Of a stretch of 64,000 nt of DNA, positions 8,435 through 21,318 are shown piece after piece. Under the pieces are notes generated by a model, which searched no databases, was not told where the DNA came from, and saw nothing but the letters and a program-made list of their open reading frames with translations. The stretch comes from Stropharia rugosoannulata (lineage: Eukaryota > Basidiomycota > Agaricomycetes > Agaricales > Strophariaceae): positions 620,001-684,000 of the forward strand of contig JANCIK010000010.1 of assembly GCA_028532985.1 (NCBI GenBank), given 5' to 3'. The position numbers and the translations under genes are program-made. The stretch's first letter is position 1. The number at the start of each line of letters is the position of its first letter.

Positions 8435-11400
8435 TCTCATCATAAACAACATTTGTGGTCTTGGATTCATTGACATCTGAAGAGTCAAATGAAAGTAAGA
8501 TTTTGATATTTTCTTGCTGAGTTACCCGTGAAAGAGCAACATAAAGTTGACCATGTGAGAAGACTGGAACACGAAGATCAAGTCCAACATATCGAACTGA
8601 CTGTCCTTGTGCTTTGTTGACAGTAAGAGCAAATGCCAGTCTCACAGGAAACTGGTGGCGTTTGAAACGGAAGGTAAAGTCGGGAGAGGTGGGAGGTATA
8701 AGTGTAATGCGGGGGATCATAACAATATCTCCATCTCGCTTGCCGCCAAGAATACGTGCCTCGAGAACTCTTGTAGAAATTCGAGTGACAATCAACCGAG
8801 TTCCATTGCAGAGACCCTGAGATGGTGACAAATTGCGAAGAAGAATAATGGGGCATCCAACTTTTAGAATAAGATGGCCAGGAGGGAGATTGGATGTGTC
8901 TATTGTGCGAAGAAACTCAGCTGGAATTTCACAGTATTCATCAGGATCTGCACCGGCTTCGTAAATGACCTTATCGGCGCTGTAGCAGTGGAATGCTTCC
9001 CCGGGCATAAGATCAAGAATAGCATGATTAAGATCACTAACATCGTCGTTTCTGGGTGCAAGTATCATGCGATCTTTGAAGTACACAGATGGAGGAAGCG
9101 TACCCAGATTTATCCCAGGGTATGTAAACTCAATTAGCTCATCGACAGTATCAATTTGCATGCCGTCAAGTAAGTGAACCTTGCCATCGACTGTGATTGG
9201 TGATTTCCCATGTCCAATGTCCAGAAGCCACTTAGCAAACAATTGAGATGATAGTGCAGAGTTGTTAAGACGCATGTTTTGGCGAAGATGTAGAATCTTG
9301 AGATTATCATTCCAGAGAAATGAGTTTCGAAGAGTTGCGTAAAGTATGTCATACTTGCTACCATGCCGTACAACAGGAAGTGTTTGAAGAAAGTCACCGC
9401 CCAGAACCACAGTTATTCCACCAAAGGGCCGAGGATCAGACCGTATGTCTCGAAGAGTACGCTCCACAGCCTCGATAGCATATCGATGCTGAGCTCCAAT
9501 TTCATCCCAGATTATAGCATGAGTCTGGCGCAATAGCTCTGCGCGCTGTGAATTTTTTGAAATGCTGCATGTTGAAGAATCAGAGATACCTTCGATTGGG
9601 ATCTTAAACATAGAGTGTGCAGTTCGGCCTCCATCAAGCAAGAGAGCCGAGATCCCAGATGAAGAGACACATAGAACAATGCAGCCAGTAATGCGAAGTT
9701 GTGCACAGATAGTATTATAGAGAAAGGTCTTTCCTGTGCCAGCAACACCATTCAGAAAGAAATAGGAGGGAGTTCCTTCATCCACAGAATGAACAACAGA
9801 CTGGAAAGCTTGACGCTGATCATGGTTGAGAATGGGAAGATGCCGGTCTAGAATATCTTGAAGGTGCTCAGCATTATAGTCGAGCTGTTCCATAATCAAA
9901 GCATTTGTTGTCCGTGCTTGCCAATCCATATTTGGCTTAGGCATAGAAGGAAACTCGTTCAAAGAGTGACCACTTTCCATGAGAACGCGGTCCAGAAGAA
10001 AAAGGCCATAGTCATAGATCATCTCTGAAGAAGCATCAGGAATGCCCATAGTTCGCAACCGATGGCCAAGATCATCACAAATATGCTCTCTAAACTCAAT
10101 CCAAAGAGTGTCTGGCTGTGATGGCTCTCCAAAAATCAGTAGACAGGCAAAGAGGTGACGAAGACGTGTTCCAGTATGCATATGGCTTGCTTCAAGCAGA
10201 CAGAGCTGCCATTCTCCATCATTTTGAAGAAGTCCATAAGCAAGGCATGCTGCATAGAATGTGGGACATGGCTCCTGCTGTCCTGGAATAGTACGAAGAT
10301 TCTCAAATGATGTTGCACCTATAACATATATAGAAATTGTAAGTTAATGTGAAGAAAGCAAACGATAAAGCGTACCTTTTATAACAGTAAGCAGTAGGCG
10401 CAGATAAAATACATCCCCAGCTGTGGGACGGAGAAAGTATATGCGCCCAAGTGCAAAACCCTGCTTCCGAATTGACCACTTCCGTGAGTTTTTGTTGTAG
10501 ACAAAGTGTTGAGGGAACTCTTGGTATGTATACTGTCTTGCAATTTCGCCAAGGCGGCCCCGGTTGCGGTTTGCCTCAAAGTAAGCAGTAAGTGTTGTAA
10601 GACTGGAAGTGATCTTGTCGATAATAATATCAGCATTTTGCTCAGGATCAAAGACAACAAACTGCTGCTCTGGAAGATGGACTTGAAGGCGGACCACATT
10701 TGGATTCTGTTCATGAGTGCAAAAATGGAAAATGCGCCAGACTGCATCGGGAGCAGATATATATCTCCCATCCATCCATCGCGTAATTTCGTCCTGAGTA
10801 ACCTCTAGTGATCCCCTGTCTGGCCCTTTCTGAACATACTTGAAGACATACTTGAGCGTCCCAAAGCAAACAGCACACTCAACATTGATATGACAGTGGT
10901 ATCGGGCTGAAAGATAGGGATTATAAGGAATAATATCACGATTATCATACCATATTCCATTGTGCTGGAAACGGCGACCATCATTGCGGCGTCGGTACTT
11001 TGGATATCCATCATCGTCCATGGTTGTTTCCTCAGAAAATTCCTTTGGATAACCCTTAGTGCATCGGCCATCCTTCAAACAGCGCTTCTCAGAGCAGGTA
11101 TGAATCATACACGACTTGATTGTCTCAAAAAGCAGTGGTTGTGTCTCAGGATCAGGCCATTCAGCGCAAATGCAAGCTTGTATCGCATCCGGTGTAAGCA
11201 GTTTGTGTGGCTCATGAAGAAACAGTAGGAGATGGACATGTGGAAGTCCCCGCTTTTGAAATTCGATGGTGTAGACGAAGGCGACTGTGAGCCCAAAAAT
11301 CCCCTTTTGATATATATCATCAAGGATTGCCTTCTTCTTCATGTGAAAAACTCTAGCAACCAAGTCTGGACGATCATATGCTGTTTGATGAGGCTCAAGT

Positions 11401-13210
11401 TCCTGAGTTATCTCCGTCCAATTCGGATTTGTTGTGACAGTAATAAATAGATCAACTTTCCGGTACCGCCTTGCAAGAGCCATTGAATCCTGAAAGCACT
11501 GGTTCATATTACGTGGACCACCAATGTAAGATGATGGAAGTATCACCCGCTGGCCAATCTCATTCAGATTAATATTATCTGGATCCTGAGCAACAACATC
11601 CATAAGGTGATTGAGCTGAGCTGCACGGAACAGGTTCTGGTTGAGCCGGATATATCGCAGCCGTGACTGATCAATTGATGCAAAGACATCCACACAGTAG
11701 CGAGCAAAAAGACGGCCCCCATGAAGAAGTGTATTGAATTGGTCTTCCCGTGTTTGCATCCGGTAGGCAGCATAGCGTGAAAGAGTCAATCCACGGGAGT
11801 TTGAGTCATCTTCAGGTTCACCCTCTTCATCAATGCCCCTTTGCTGACGCTCTAAGCGTCTCTGCTGGCGAGCTGATATACGTCCATTCTCCTGTTCCTC
11901 TGTTTCCGAAACTGTCATTTCAGGATACCATCCATTTTCTCCCCATGGAAACAGAAGTGGGTACTGCAAGGGAAAGTATGCTGGATGAAGATCACTGATC
12001 CGGTATAAAGGTCCATCTCGAAGCCGGAGAACAATATCCCGCGGTTGTGTTGAGTTGTCATCAGGCAGTAGCACAGCAACTTCGTCAGATGTTGGCAGAT
12101 TATAGCGACGGGAGTCAGACTCTGGAGTAAGCCGTAGGCGGACTTGAACATCTTGTGCTGCATCATAGTTTTTCAGAATCTCATAGGCTTGCTTGAATGT
12201 TGGTACATATTGGTGACTGTCATAAAGCATGGCCTGGAGTGTACCCATAGTTGTGGCATCCAATTGAGCATTCTGGTTAATTCTAGACCCAAGAGCTTGG
12301 CAACCATCAAGAACATAGAGTTGAGCATATCGGGGTGGCTTCCCAGTGGGTGGTTCAAGAGCTCCAGAGTTATGATACAGTTCACCTGAGATACGGAAGA
12401 TGGGAGGTCCATTTCCTTGTCTGTTTATAGCATAGTCTTCATTAACACCCAGAGAAGTAAAAGAAAAAGCACGATTATAAGCCCAGATATTGTCCCGAAA
12501 TTTGACAGAGCTTCGATCAGCAGACGTAAGCAAGTCTCTTAGCACCCCAGGTGGGTCTTCAAATGCAGGTAGCTTGATTTTGCCCGACATACAGCAGAGT
12601 CCAAACTTTGGCTTTGTTTTTGTGGAAGATGTGAGCTTTTCAGCAGCCCAGTGCAAAGCTCCACAGTCTAGACAGGAAACATTCATGGCGCCAAGAGAAT
12701 GTCGAGCAGGTGGTTCCTCATATGGCAACCGTGCTGCCATATATTGTCGTCCATGTTTTATCTTATCAAAACGTTTTTGGAAGGGCCCGGCATCAACATC
12801 TAAGAGGTAATTTGATTGGACCATGTACTAAATAGATTATGACAATATTTCCATACCTAGCTGTGCATTTTCATTTATTTCAGGTGCTGCATTGTGCTCT
12901 ATATCCACCGGAGTAGGTCCTGTTAAATATGTGTAAGTATAATTATTAAGTGACTTAAATAAGCAATAAACACACCTGCTGCAACAGTGCGCCGAGCTGG
13001 TAAAGGGGCCAAGGCAGCTGCCTGTACCTGCCGTGGTTGGGGAATTGGAACAGAAAATCGAGCTTGTTGTGACCGGCGTGGGATCTGAAATGAGGGCGGA
13101 GGTATTGGAAGTGGAACCCTATGCCTCACATTATTTTGAAGCTCATTAGTCTGAAGCTGACGTGAAGCAGCACGCATGCGAAGCTGAGAATTCTCAAAAG
13201 AAGGGGCCAT
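8418..13210 (-). CDS. Helitron RepHel (HUH Rep plus PIF1 helicase)
   Basis: Start ATG at 13210 (MAPSFENSQL). Short introns near 12975-12920, 12855-12828 and 10378-10320 join the exons in frame, giving roughly 1,500 residues. The Helitron N-terminal domain has CLDCGALHWAAEK and FGLCCMSGKIKLP. Rep has the HUH motif in GLPHVHLLLFLH and the two-tyrosine motif KYVFKYVQKG. After the last intron follows a PIF1-type helicase with Walker A GVAGTGKT, Walker B IIWDEIGAQ, GGDFLQTLPVV and the C-terminal NKAQGQS...LYVALSRV. It nicks, unwinds and rejoins one strand during rolling-circle transposition. The frames are unbroken, so the element may be autonomous. Confidence 0.93.
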
Positions 13211-13458
13211 TTGCAAGCCATTTGTTGACTGTAATTTATTGAGCTACTTAAATACATTGAGAATACTGTCAGCCCTTTATTTTCTTTCGGTTAGCCACCT
13301 AAACATTTGTAACCCATCCAGGTGGATGACCTATATCCTTCAGAAGTGGATGACATTAATTTTATTGGCCAAGCCCCGAGCCCAGTATCGGTAACCGCAC
13401 TCAGAATAGCCAACGGAGTAACCGTGTTGAACGCGCACGTGAGATATTTTCTCACAGA

Positions 13459-13493
13459 AAAACTCGCCCATCAAGAAATGATGGGCGAGTTTT
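13459..13493. repeat. 15-bp perfect hairpin
   Basis: Arms AAAACTCGCCCATCA (13459-13473) and its exact complement (13479-13493) around a 5-nt loop AGAAA. It lies beside the Helitron 5' side, outside any gene. Its role is unknown; it could be a terminal structure of an element. Confidence 0.9.
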
Positions 13494-14007
13494 GAGGACG
13501 CACGTGATGCGCTTTTCTAAGCTGTGCCCTGCTTGTGCCGGGGCGTTGCAAAATCAACATACATAAAGTCAGGCCGAGAAGTACCAATTTCAGGCCATAA
13601 GTCAATGATTTCAGTCGTTTTCACAACAAACTATGAATTTAGTGGTAGGATTTGCAACTCGAAAAGTCTGGCGGAAGCCAAATCTCTTTGTCTTCGCCTT
13701 GATCCACAGAAAGCTTAACTTATCTTACTGGAAGGTAGCTTTCCCGTGCACAAATAAGTCAAACACGATTGAGGGTCTTTATGATAACATCTCATATTTA
13801 AGCTTCTTAAGTTCTGTCTAAGTAAACCTAAAAATACGGTATAAACAAGAATGGGACTAGTGTGAACAAGGCATAGGCACTTGTAGTAGTGGGTGGATGG
13901 TGAATATGGAGGATAATGGCAACTATAGCTACAGTGGTATATAATGATACAGTAAGGGATATCCAGAGAACAAAGATGATATAAAATGAGGGGGGAACAT
14001 CGCGCGA
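13494..14007. other. intergenic, nothing recognised
   Basis: Downstream region of the first STE3 receptor gene. Two overlapping plus-strand frames of about 60 codons have no CaaX end and are not supported as pheromone genes. Confidence 0.4.
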
Positions 14008-15488
14008 TCAGACAATGTCGTGCGTGTTGGACTTTTGTTGCGTAGGATCAGGGGAGGTGGTGATCTCGGGCGTGCTCACAAAACTTGAAGCAGAAGACTT
14101 GGAAGAGAGTGAAGGAGAGATAGGTTCCTTGTAATCTGCAAGTGCGCCGCCGACATCAGCAAGAGTGATGGCACCGAATGAGAGCTCAGGAGAGAAAGGG
14201 CCCGTTTGAGGCTTCTCATTGAGGTGTCCGCTGACGTCGCCGATGGAGACATCAGTGAGCGAAGAGATGGAAGATGACTGGCGACGGAGGAAGTCCGTGT
14301 GCACAAACGTAGGAGCGACAGGGCGAACTCTACCGTTGGACGAGGTATTCCTAAACTTGCCAGAGGTGGATCCGTTGAGCGTGCTCGAGCTGCCGTTGAA
14401 AGTGCTCGCCAGTCCGATGCTCTTGGCCACGGTCTGGAAGGCAGAGCGGTAGTGCTTCTTCGCCTCGTCCGCAAATCCAAAGAATCCGAAGAAAATGAAG
14501 GCGCACGCAACGATGAACCAGCGAGAGAGCTCGAGGGAGGTCGCGAGCTGGTGGTTCACGCGCCACTCGAGAGCGGGGAATTGGTCAACGCGTGAGAAAT
14601 CCACGTGGACGTTTTCCCAGCTGATCCATGGGTTGACACCGGCCTTGACGTTGAGCACAATGGCGAGAATGCTAAGCGGTACAGTGCAGATGATCTCGAC
14701 ACCGCTGAGACACATAAGACGGACGTAGCGACTTGAAGTGAGGTTGTTGTAGCTGGAGAGCAGCTCGTTGAATTGAGTACGGCTCTGGTTGAACGCGCGC
14801 ACGCTGAGCACTCCGTAGACCGCAGAAACAAGACCAATGATGACAACGGGGCAGAATACGAGGGCGTAGGCAACCGGGGTATTGTAAGTGAAAGGGTAAC
14901 AGCCAATGTCTTCGAAGATGTTGAAGCGATGGCCTTGGGGGATATATTCTGCAAAACAATTAATTCGTAGCTCATTCCCCGAAGATGAGAATACTTACGA
15001 AGAACCATTCCAAGGATAGGAAGACCCAGACCTATCGCGAGGTCGATCATGACACCACGGCGCTTCTCGGCTTTGGTAATAGTCACAGACTGAACCGAAG
15101 ATATGTTGTAGAGGCGACGATTGATGCAGAGTGATGCGGCGGGAAGAGCCCAAGAGGTTCCGATGATGAATCTCGAGGCTGTCGAACGATTAGCAAGCCT
15201 ACTTATTTGACATAGAATTAAGGACTTACAAATATCGCACCAAACAGGACTCCAGTTGATTGCATTTCCGTTCCAGACGACAGAGTTAACAAACTGGAAC
15301 AGGCACGCAAGACCTGCCCAAATCATGTAGAGGCATGTACCAGTGTTCCAGGCTATTAGAAAATCAGTACATAGACATTACATCAGATAACGAATCCAAT
15401 TACCCTCCAAGTGCCACGGTAACGGGATCGCACACATGAGGAAGCCAATGAAGGCGAAAGCGGAGAAAAGGGCGTTAGGGTAGGCCAT
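14008..15488 (-). CDS. STE3-type pheromone receptor 1
   Basis: Four exons fit exactly: 15488-15404, 15352-15230, 15178-14999 and 14948-14008, with standard splice signals and a total of 442 codons plus stop. The protein begins MAYPNALFSAFAFIGFLMC and holds family hallmarks: WNGNAINWSPVWCDI after helix 2, ALPAASLCINRRLY in helix 3, and the loop RFNIFEDIGCYPFTYNTP before helix 5. Helices 6-7 follow, then a Ser/Thr-rich cytoplasmic tail. STE3-like seven-helix receptors bind farnesylated mating pheromones and signal through a G protein. Such receptors define the B mating-type locus of tetrapolar mushrooms, but non-mating-type paralogues are also common. Confidence 0.93.
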
Positions 15489-17093
15489 TTCCGGTCCTCT
15501 GAATGATATCTATGGTAATAGGAAGGAGGATAGGTGACCAGGAACTCGATTGGGGGACAGGAATCGAGTACACCGAGGTAGATCAACTGGATGGGAGACA
15601 CATAAAATGTCTCCCCTTCCGAGTTTATAAGAGCAAGTGCTCCGATGTTCCCTATGTGTACGCTTTCGGGCTGTCCCCTTGTCCTGCGCTGTATAGAACA
15701 GAGGCTTCGCTTACGCTCCGCCGCATTTGGGAGTCACTTTGTCCTGGAGCCAAAAACAGATGCCATCATATGCCCAAGGTAATGACCAGATTTGGACACT
15801 ACCTTGTCCGTTTCCAAAAAGGATTGTCACGATGTCAGTATGATAAGCCCGAATACCGCCCTTTACCCCATAGGGGGAACGCCGCTGCCGGCATAATGTA
15901 GTCGTCCGCACGGACAGGCGGGTCATGGTGAGGGAAAATTGAAAGGAAAGCCCGGAACTGGACTGGTGTGAGAATAATGTCAGAAAAGAACATTCACGTG
16001 AAGCCTCCGCCACAAAGGCGAGATTAGACCAATATTAGGCGAGAACAAGGCGAATGGCTGGAAATGATTAGAACAAGTCATTATCTGAAATATGGAACAA
16101 GTGTCAAGCTCGGCATATTCAGATAGTCTGGAATATGCGCACCCTGCAGTTGAATTTCGTTTTCAAGACGGAAGAAGTCCAGGCTGAAGATAAGGGCGAC
16201 CGACAAAAATTAAAGAAGGTAATAGTATCTCGTTGAGAGTACTTACTTGTTTCCTTGTACTCAGATACGCTTCCATTGTCTACCTGATTGAGCAGAATTG
16301 CAAAGTAATATCTCCATCTCTGGAAACTGAGATGATCCAGTTGACCATGATCGTTGGGGAGCGCACAGCGTCTGGATGGCGTCTGCGTAGTTCATACGAT
16401 GGATAGGGAGAGAAAAGAGAGAGAATAGACCGTTTGCCCGCCATAGACGCCTTTAAGTGTGTCTGGCCGGACGAGGCTTATTGTCTCTGCACCGTCGTCG
16501 ACGGTTTGGGAGGGCTTAGCTAAGCATTTGGAACAATAAGAAAGAGCATCATGTGGACCGGCGGTGTGTACCCACGTGTCTATTTTTAGCTGATTATCAG
16601 TAGAATGTCGCGATGCCATTAATTACTTTTTGTGGCGGCCAACTGGCAGTGTGTAAAGCTTTAGCGTATGTCAAAGTGGATACGATGAGGAACACATACG
16701 GGGTGTAACGTCAACTGGGAAATTATGACGGTTCCCGGCCAACTCACTACGTTTCAAAGCTTTTAGGGATAAAAACATGATCCATATTGAAGCCATGTAC
16801 GAAGACGGGGATACAGACATAGACGCATAACGACTGACAGAAAATGGGTATGCTACAGCTATTCTATGCTACAGATATTTGGACGAGTTGAAAGGAAGGG
16901 ATGACACCGTAGGGCCAGTAGGTCTATAAATACATGAAGTAGGGCGGAAATTCAGAAAAATGTATGAATGCGAATGGACGGTTAACGAAATAAAGCAAAG
17001 ATAGAAATCATATGCATGAGTGAACTGTGTGGAATGTCCTCATACTTCTCAAGCTTAACGACCGGAAGTGAACAGGCAATACCTGAGGTGTCT
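15489..17093. other. spacer between the two receptor genes
   Basis: In B loci pheromone precursor genes often lie between receptors. I looked on both strands for short frames ending in Cys-aliphatic-aliphatic-X and saw none. The 100-codon minus frame at 15711-16013 ends in CGGA, which is not a convincing CaaX box. A TATA-like TTATAAA stands about 135 nt upstream of receptor 1. Confidence 0.4.
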
Positions 17094-19187
17094 TCATGCA
17101 GTTTCCTGAACGACCGTCATCTTGATGCCCTCCATGGGACGAGGGCTCCTAGCGCCCTGTCGGAGCCGGTCTCTACTCCACTGTCGCCCAAGCGTGCGCA
17201 ACCCTGAGCTAATAATGGGTACCTTTCCCGCAGCCGGCTGCCGTCCTGGCGGCGCGTCGTCCTCAATGACGAACGACGACACGCTTGAGGCATCGAATGG
17301 CCGCGTCTCGGCCGCCGCGCAAGGGGCTGCGTAGCCTCGTAGCCCTGCCGTACTGGTGTACCCTGTGGGAACGGCGCTGGCTATAATTTCTTCCGCTGAA
17401 CTCGCTGGTGAGTGAGAAGACTGCGAGCGCAGCGAGTGAGGGCGTGTGCTGTAGCGAGAGGGAGACGACATGCTCGGCGCTGGAGAGGCAGGTGGGACGG
17501 GCCATGGTTCGTTGAGTACTGAACCGAAGACCGGCTCTACGTCCTCAGGAACGAATTTGGGAGCCGCTCTCGGGGCTGACCTCGGTGGGCGAGTGGGAGT
17601 GCTGGGCGCAGATGGTCCGTCGCAGAAAGGCGCATCATACGCCAACCTGGCGGGGGGAGACAGGACAGGAGGTGGGTATTGAAGTCCGAGCGATTTCGCC
17701 GTTGGGGACCCTAGGTAAGTTATCGTCGATTCTATGAACGCCTTGTCCTCATCGATGGACTGCTTTGACTTGATTGATCGCAAGCTACTTGGACTCGTTG
17801 TCAGGCTCCTCCCCCGGGTGGGTGTCGTAGGTGTCTGAGGGGAGTGCGAGCGGGGGTTGCGGAGAAGTTCCAGGCGTCTGGGCGTTTTCTCGTTCAAGGT
17901 ATCATCCCAGCCAGATTTCAGCTCAAGTGTCAGAGGAAGAGGATTCGACTTGATTGATGCTGGGCTTTGCGGTACCAGCTCCGACGTAGAGGGCGTACTC
18001 GCCGGTATCTTCAAGTTAATTTTGCTAATTCTTGGGTGAACTTATGAAATGACATCGTTGATCATGAAACTTACTACACCGGTAACAGGTCGCGAGAGAT
18101 CTTGAATTTCTTCTTCTGTATCTTCTTGAATTGCTTCGCGATCCATCGATATGCATCGCGAGACTCCTCCCCAATCATGAGGGAAAGGACCACATAGAGG
18201 ATCGAAATGACCAACATTCCCCACCACGCCGTCTGTATATTCTGCAGGTCTTCATGCGGGTTGTAAGGGTCTGAGTCCACCTCTGGCTGGACGATGCGAA
18301 TAACATTTAGGAATTTGTGTACCGCGGCGACAGATGTCCATGACTCATAGTTCGGTATGGTAAAGAGGTCGGAACAGTCGCGCAGACAGAGCGCAACGAC
18401 CATTATGGATACAGTGGCCAGGCGGCGGAAGAACAAAGAAGATGTCATGGATGAGCGCGACTTGATGTGATCGGAGAAGGGAGTTGATAGTGGCTTCTGA
18501 GAATTATGCAAGGAGATGCCTTTATCGTTTTCAGCATTGATACAAGACAAAGAAGCCAGCACACATACCAGAAAATATGATGACGAAGGCAGAAACAGAT
18601 AAGGGAGGTATCCAAACCAGTAGAAAGCCAAAATTTGAAGGATGTGTGGCGGCAGAGCATCCAAGGTCCCTGACGATGTCAAATCGACGGTCCTGAACGA
18701 GTATATCTGGGACTCGATGTAAGTAAAAATTTGTATAGTAAAACAAGCTTCACTTACGGAAGGTCATGTAAATTACGGGTATGAAGTAGCATATTACTAG
18801 TTCTAATATGTTTCGATTCCGTAGAATGATGGGATTTGTTGGCAACTTTTGCTCCGAAGACAATAATCGCAGTTCCATCGCCATGCACAACAAGGCTCCG
18901 GGCAGTGCGATGCTGGTCCCTAGCATCAGTTTTGTAACTGGATAGGTGGACTAAGTCAAGATTTCGCTGATGTACTGGAATAACTCACCTATATCACACC
19001 ATACCGGGATGTGAATATTTATATTATTTAGCCACAGTACTGCATTGATCGCACGAATGAGATTGAACGTCCCGAGCCAAAGCGTAATAGCAAGGTGGGG
19101 GATACTCGTTCGGACGCGCTTCGCCAGAGCAGACGCTACTATCAAAAAAGCACAGACGAAAGATAATACTATCATGGCGGCAGACAT
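17094..19187 (-). CDS. STE3-type pheromone receptor 2, long tail
   Basis: Five exons join in frame: 19187-18989, 18937-18758, 18706-18569, 18519-18075 and 18024-17094, giving 630 residues. Family marks match receptor 1: LWLNNINIHIPVWCDI, then VTKLMLGTSIALPGALLC, PVIYMTFHILVQDRRFDIVRDLGCSAATHPSNFGF and NYESWTSVAAVHKFLNVIRIV in the last extracellular loop. The C-terminal tail of about 310 residues is rich in Ser, Pro and Thr and much longer than in receptor 1, which suggests a different mode of desensitisation. Same orientation as receptor 1, about 1.6 kb apart. Whether it defines mating specificity or is a non-mating paralogue cannot be told from sequence alone. Confidence 0.9.
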
Positions 19188-21318
19188 CGTAGCTCAGAAA
19201 GCGCCAGGAGCTGGCCAACGAAAGGATTGTGAAGAGACCAGAACAAAAGAGGCGAAGGCGAAGGAGAGAAACGCTTGCGCTTCCGTTCTTCATATATTGA
19301 ACTAAAGTACAAGGCGCGCGACGTTTACCCGTTCATGATAGAAATAAAGTAAATAACAAACTGGGAAAGACGGCCCTAGCCCTACCTGTGGGACAGTACG
19401 TTAGGAATATGGAAAAACAAGGACATAGTCGTTTAAGAGAGCTTCGCTGAGCCTCGGGCTGATCGCATTGACGCTTTTGCCCGACGTCGTGCTATCTCAC
19501 AAAGGATGCCCCAAATATGGAAGTCGTCAAAGCGAATGTCCAGATTTGGACGAGTGTATGTCCTTTCCTATTTGGGAAACAGTATGAACAAGAGACACAG
19601 TGCTCCTATCGGGAAAGGGAGCAAAGGGGATTTTGAAGGCATTCCCACTTGCACAAGCTTCATTCTACAGGTAGTACTGGTTGACAAATAATATAATGTG
19701 CTTTAGATTTCCGAACGCCACTCGAGGGAAGTAGGGCCATCTTAGAGCTGCGGATCAGATCTTCAGAGTATGGCTTGAGTTGAGCTTGATATCCGTTCAT
19801 TCCAAAGCTATCTCAACCAAAGTTCTGTACTAACTGCAAGTTATAAATATGCGGCAGCCACGAAAACTCGGTAAACCTACAAGGCTGCTTTCTATTATCA
19901 TTTTTGTAATCTGCGGCGGTTGGGCGACGGAACTAAAGCATTAATGCATGCTCTCTGCGCCTTTTATACTGCATGAGGTCTGGGTGACACCTCAGTCCCA
20001 GCCCTTCCACCGTTAAACGATGAAGTTGTGTACTCGCCCTTCTGGTTGTTGGACTCGTACAATTTCTTTTTGGACGTTAAACGTTGGGATATTCTAACAT
20101 GCGTCTTGAGAGCTCGAGCAAGAGTTACCAGACTTACTGGTCAGTAAATCATGGCTAGAATGATAGAAAGCACCTACATTTGAACAACGTTTCTCGAAAG
20201 GAAGCGCATTGGTTGCTTAGGGTTGCTTACATGAGAGTCGGCAAGGTCCGGTATTTACAGCTTGCCGTATTGCCGATTTCTCACGGGGAAAGGACTTCGA
20301 ACATCAAATTGTTGTCAAATTGAATCATGATTCATGATGCATGATATGAGATGAATGACCTGCAATTTACTGCAGCCAAAGAGTGGTTATAGGACCTGGA
20401 AGTGGGTGTTATGTTAATCGCAGCTTTATATGAATGACAACAGGGTGGCACGAAATAACGAGCGAATTAAACAGAGGGGTTACCATCAAGTTACCATGGC
20501 CGTCTTCGAGTTCGTCGAGGACCAGATCACCACACAAAACACAATCCTTCTCCTGTAGCAATTCCGATTCTTACGACTCTTGTTGCGCTGAAATAGCAAC
20601 TTGAAACCTGAACGTAGAAGATCACGATGCGACATGGGAAGTTTAATGACCGAACTTCATCGGTTTTACGGCATTGATCAAGGTTCTCCAACATCAGAAT
20701 AAAGGCGCTATTGAGTCCGACTGATGTCATATCTAAAGAAGTTAGTAGTCTTTGCTTCTGATTTTTACCTGCAGCGCCGTTGCAAATAAAGTATACAAAA
20801 GTGAAGTACACTAACTGTTTTCGTTCTTCTCTAGTTTGGTACTTCGGCACACGATGTTCGACTCATATTTCTCCTTTTCAAAGCCATTGAACTTCTGTGA
20901 GTTAGTAGGGAGTCGGCGTTGCCATTATATGCATGCTCTTGGCGTGTGAGCCTGAGACCGTCAGATAAGTAGAAGCTTCTGGGTATATCCTTATCACGGT
21001 ATCCTTATTGCTCCATGTACAAATAGTCCTACCAGCCTCCTCAAATCATATTTGAAATAATCCCCTCTCTTTCTCAGAGAACATGACCGGACACCACTGA
21101 GGAGTTATCCGCTGCCTTCCCGTGAGAGCTTTACCTTTGCTCAAGGGGCACGAGTGATAGTATATTGAATTGATTAATTCACGTACAAGATACTACTTTC
21201 CGGGGACTAAAGGTATGGTATGGCTGATCTCAAATAGTATTTAGAGGCTCTAACCCACACCTGCGCTCTTTGAGTGCTCCTATCTCTGTTACTTTTACTG
21301 CCTCGTGCAGCCTGCAAG
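19188..21318. other. 2.1-kb intergenic region, no supported gene
   Basis: No recognisable gene. The minus-strand frame 20527-20850 (107 codons) ends in CFVW, a poor CaaX match, and lacks other pheromone-precursor features. A cluster of TCATGAT-type short palindromes lies near 20324-20350. Confidence 0.4.

Larger units (their letters stand above)
6608..13444 (-). mobile_element. autonomous Helitron (5' end uncertain)
   Basis: Reading the minus strand, the element encodes RepHel followed by an accessory gene. It ends with a 7-bp stem hairpin (plus-strand arms 6620-6626 and 6630-6636, loop 6627-6629), 8 nt, then CTAG at 6611-6608. Hairpin plus CTRR is the classical Helitron 3' terminus. The base after CTAG is A, not the T expected for insertion into AT. 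The 5' terminus is not certain; a candidate is A|TCTCACGTGCGC at 13444. Coding frames look intact. Confidence 0.8.

Noticed and set aside
15711..16013. 100-codon minus frame between the receptors ending in CGGA
   Set aside because: Glycines at the aliphatic positions make prenylation unlikely.
20527..20850. 107-codon minus frame ending in CFVW as a pheromone precursor next to the STE3 genes
   Set aside because: F and W are poor CaaX residues and the rest lacks precursor features; probably a chance frame.
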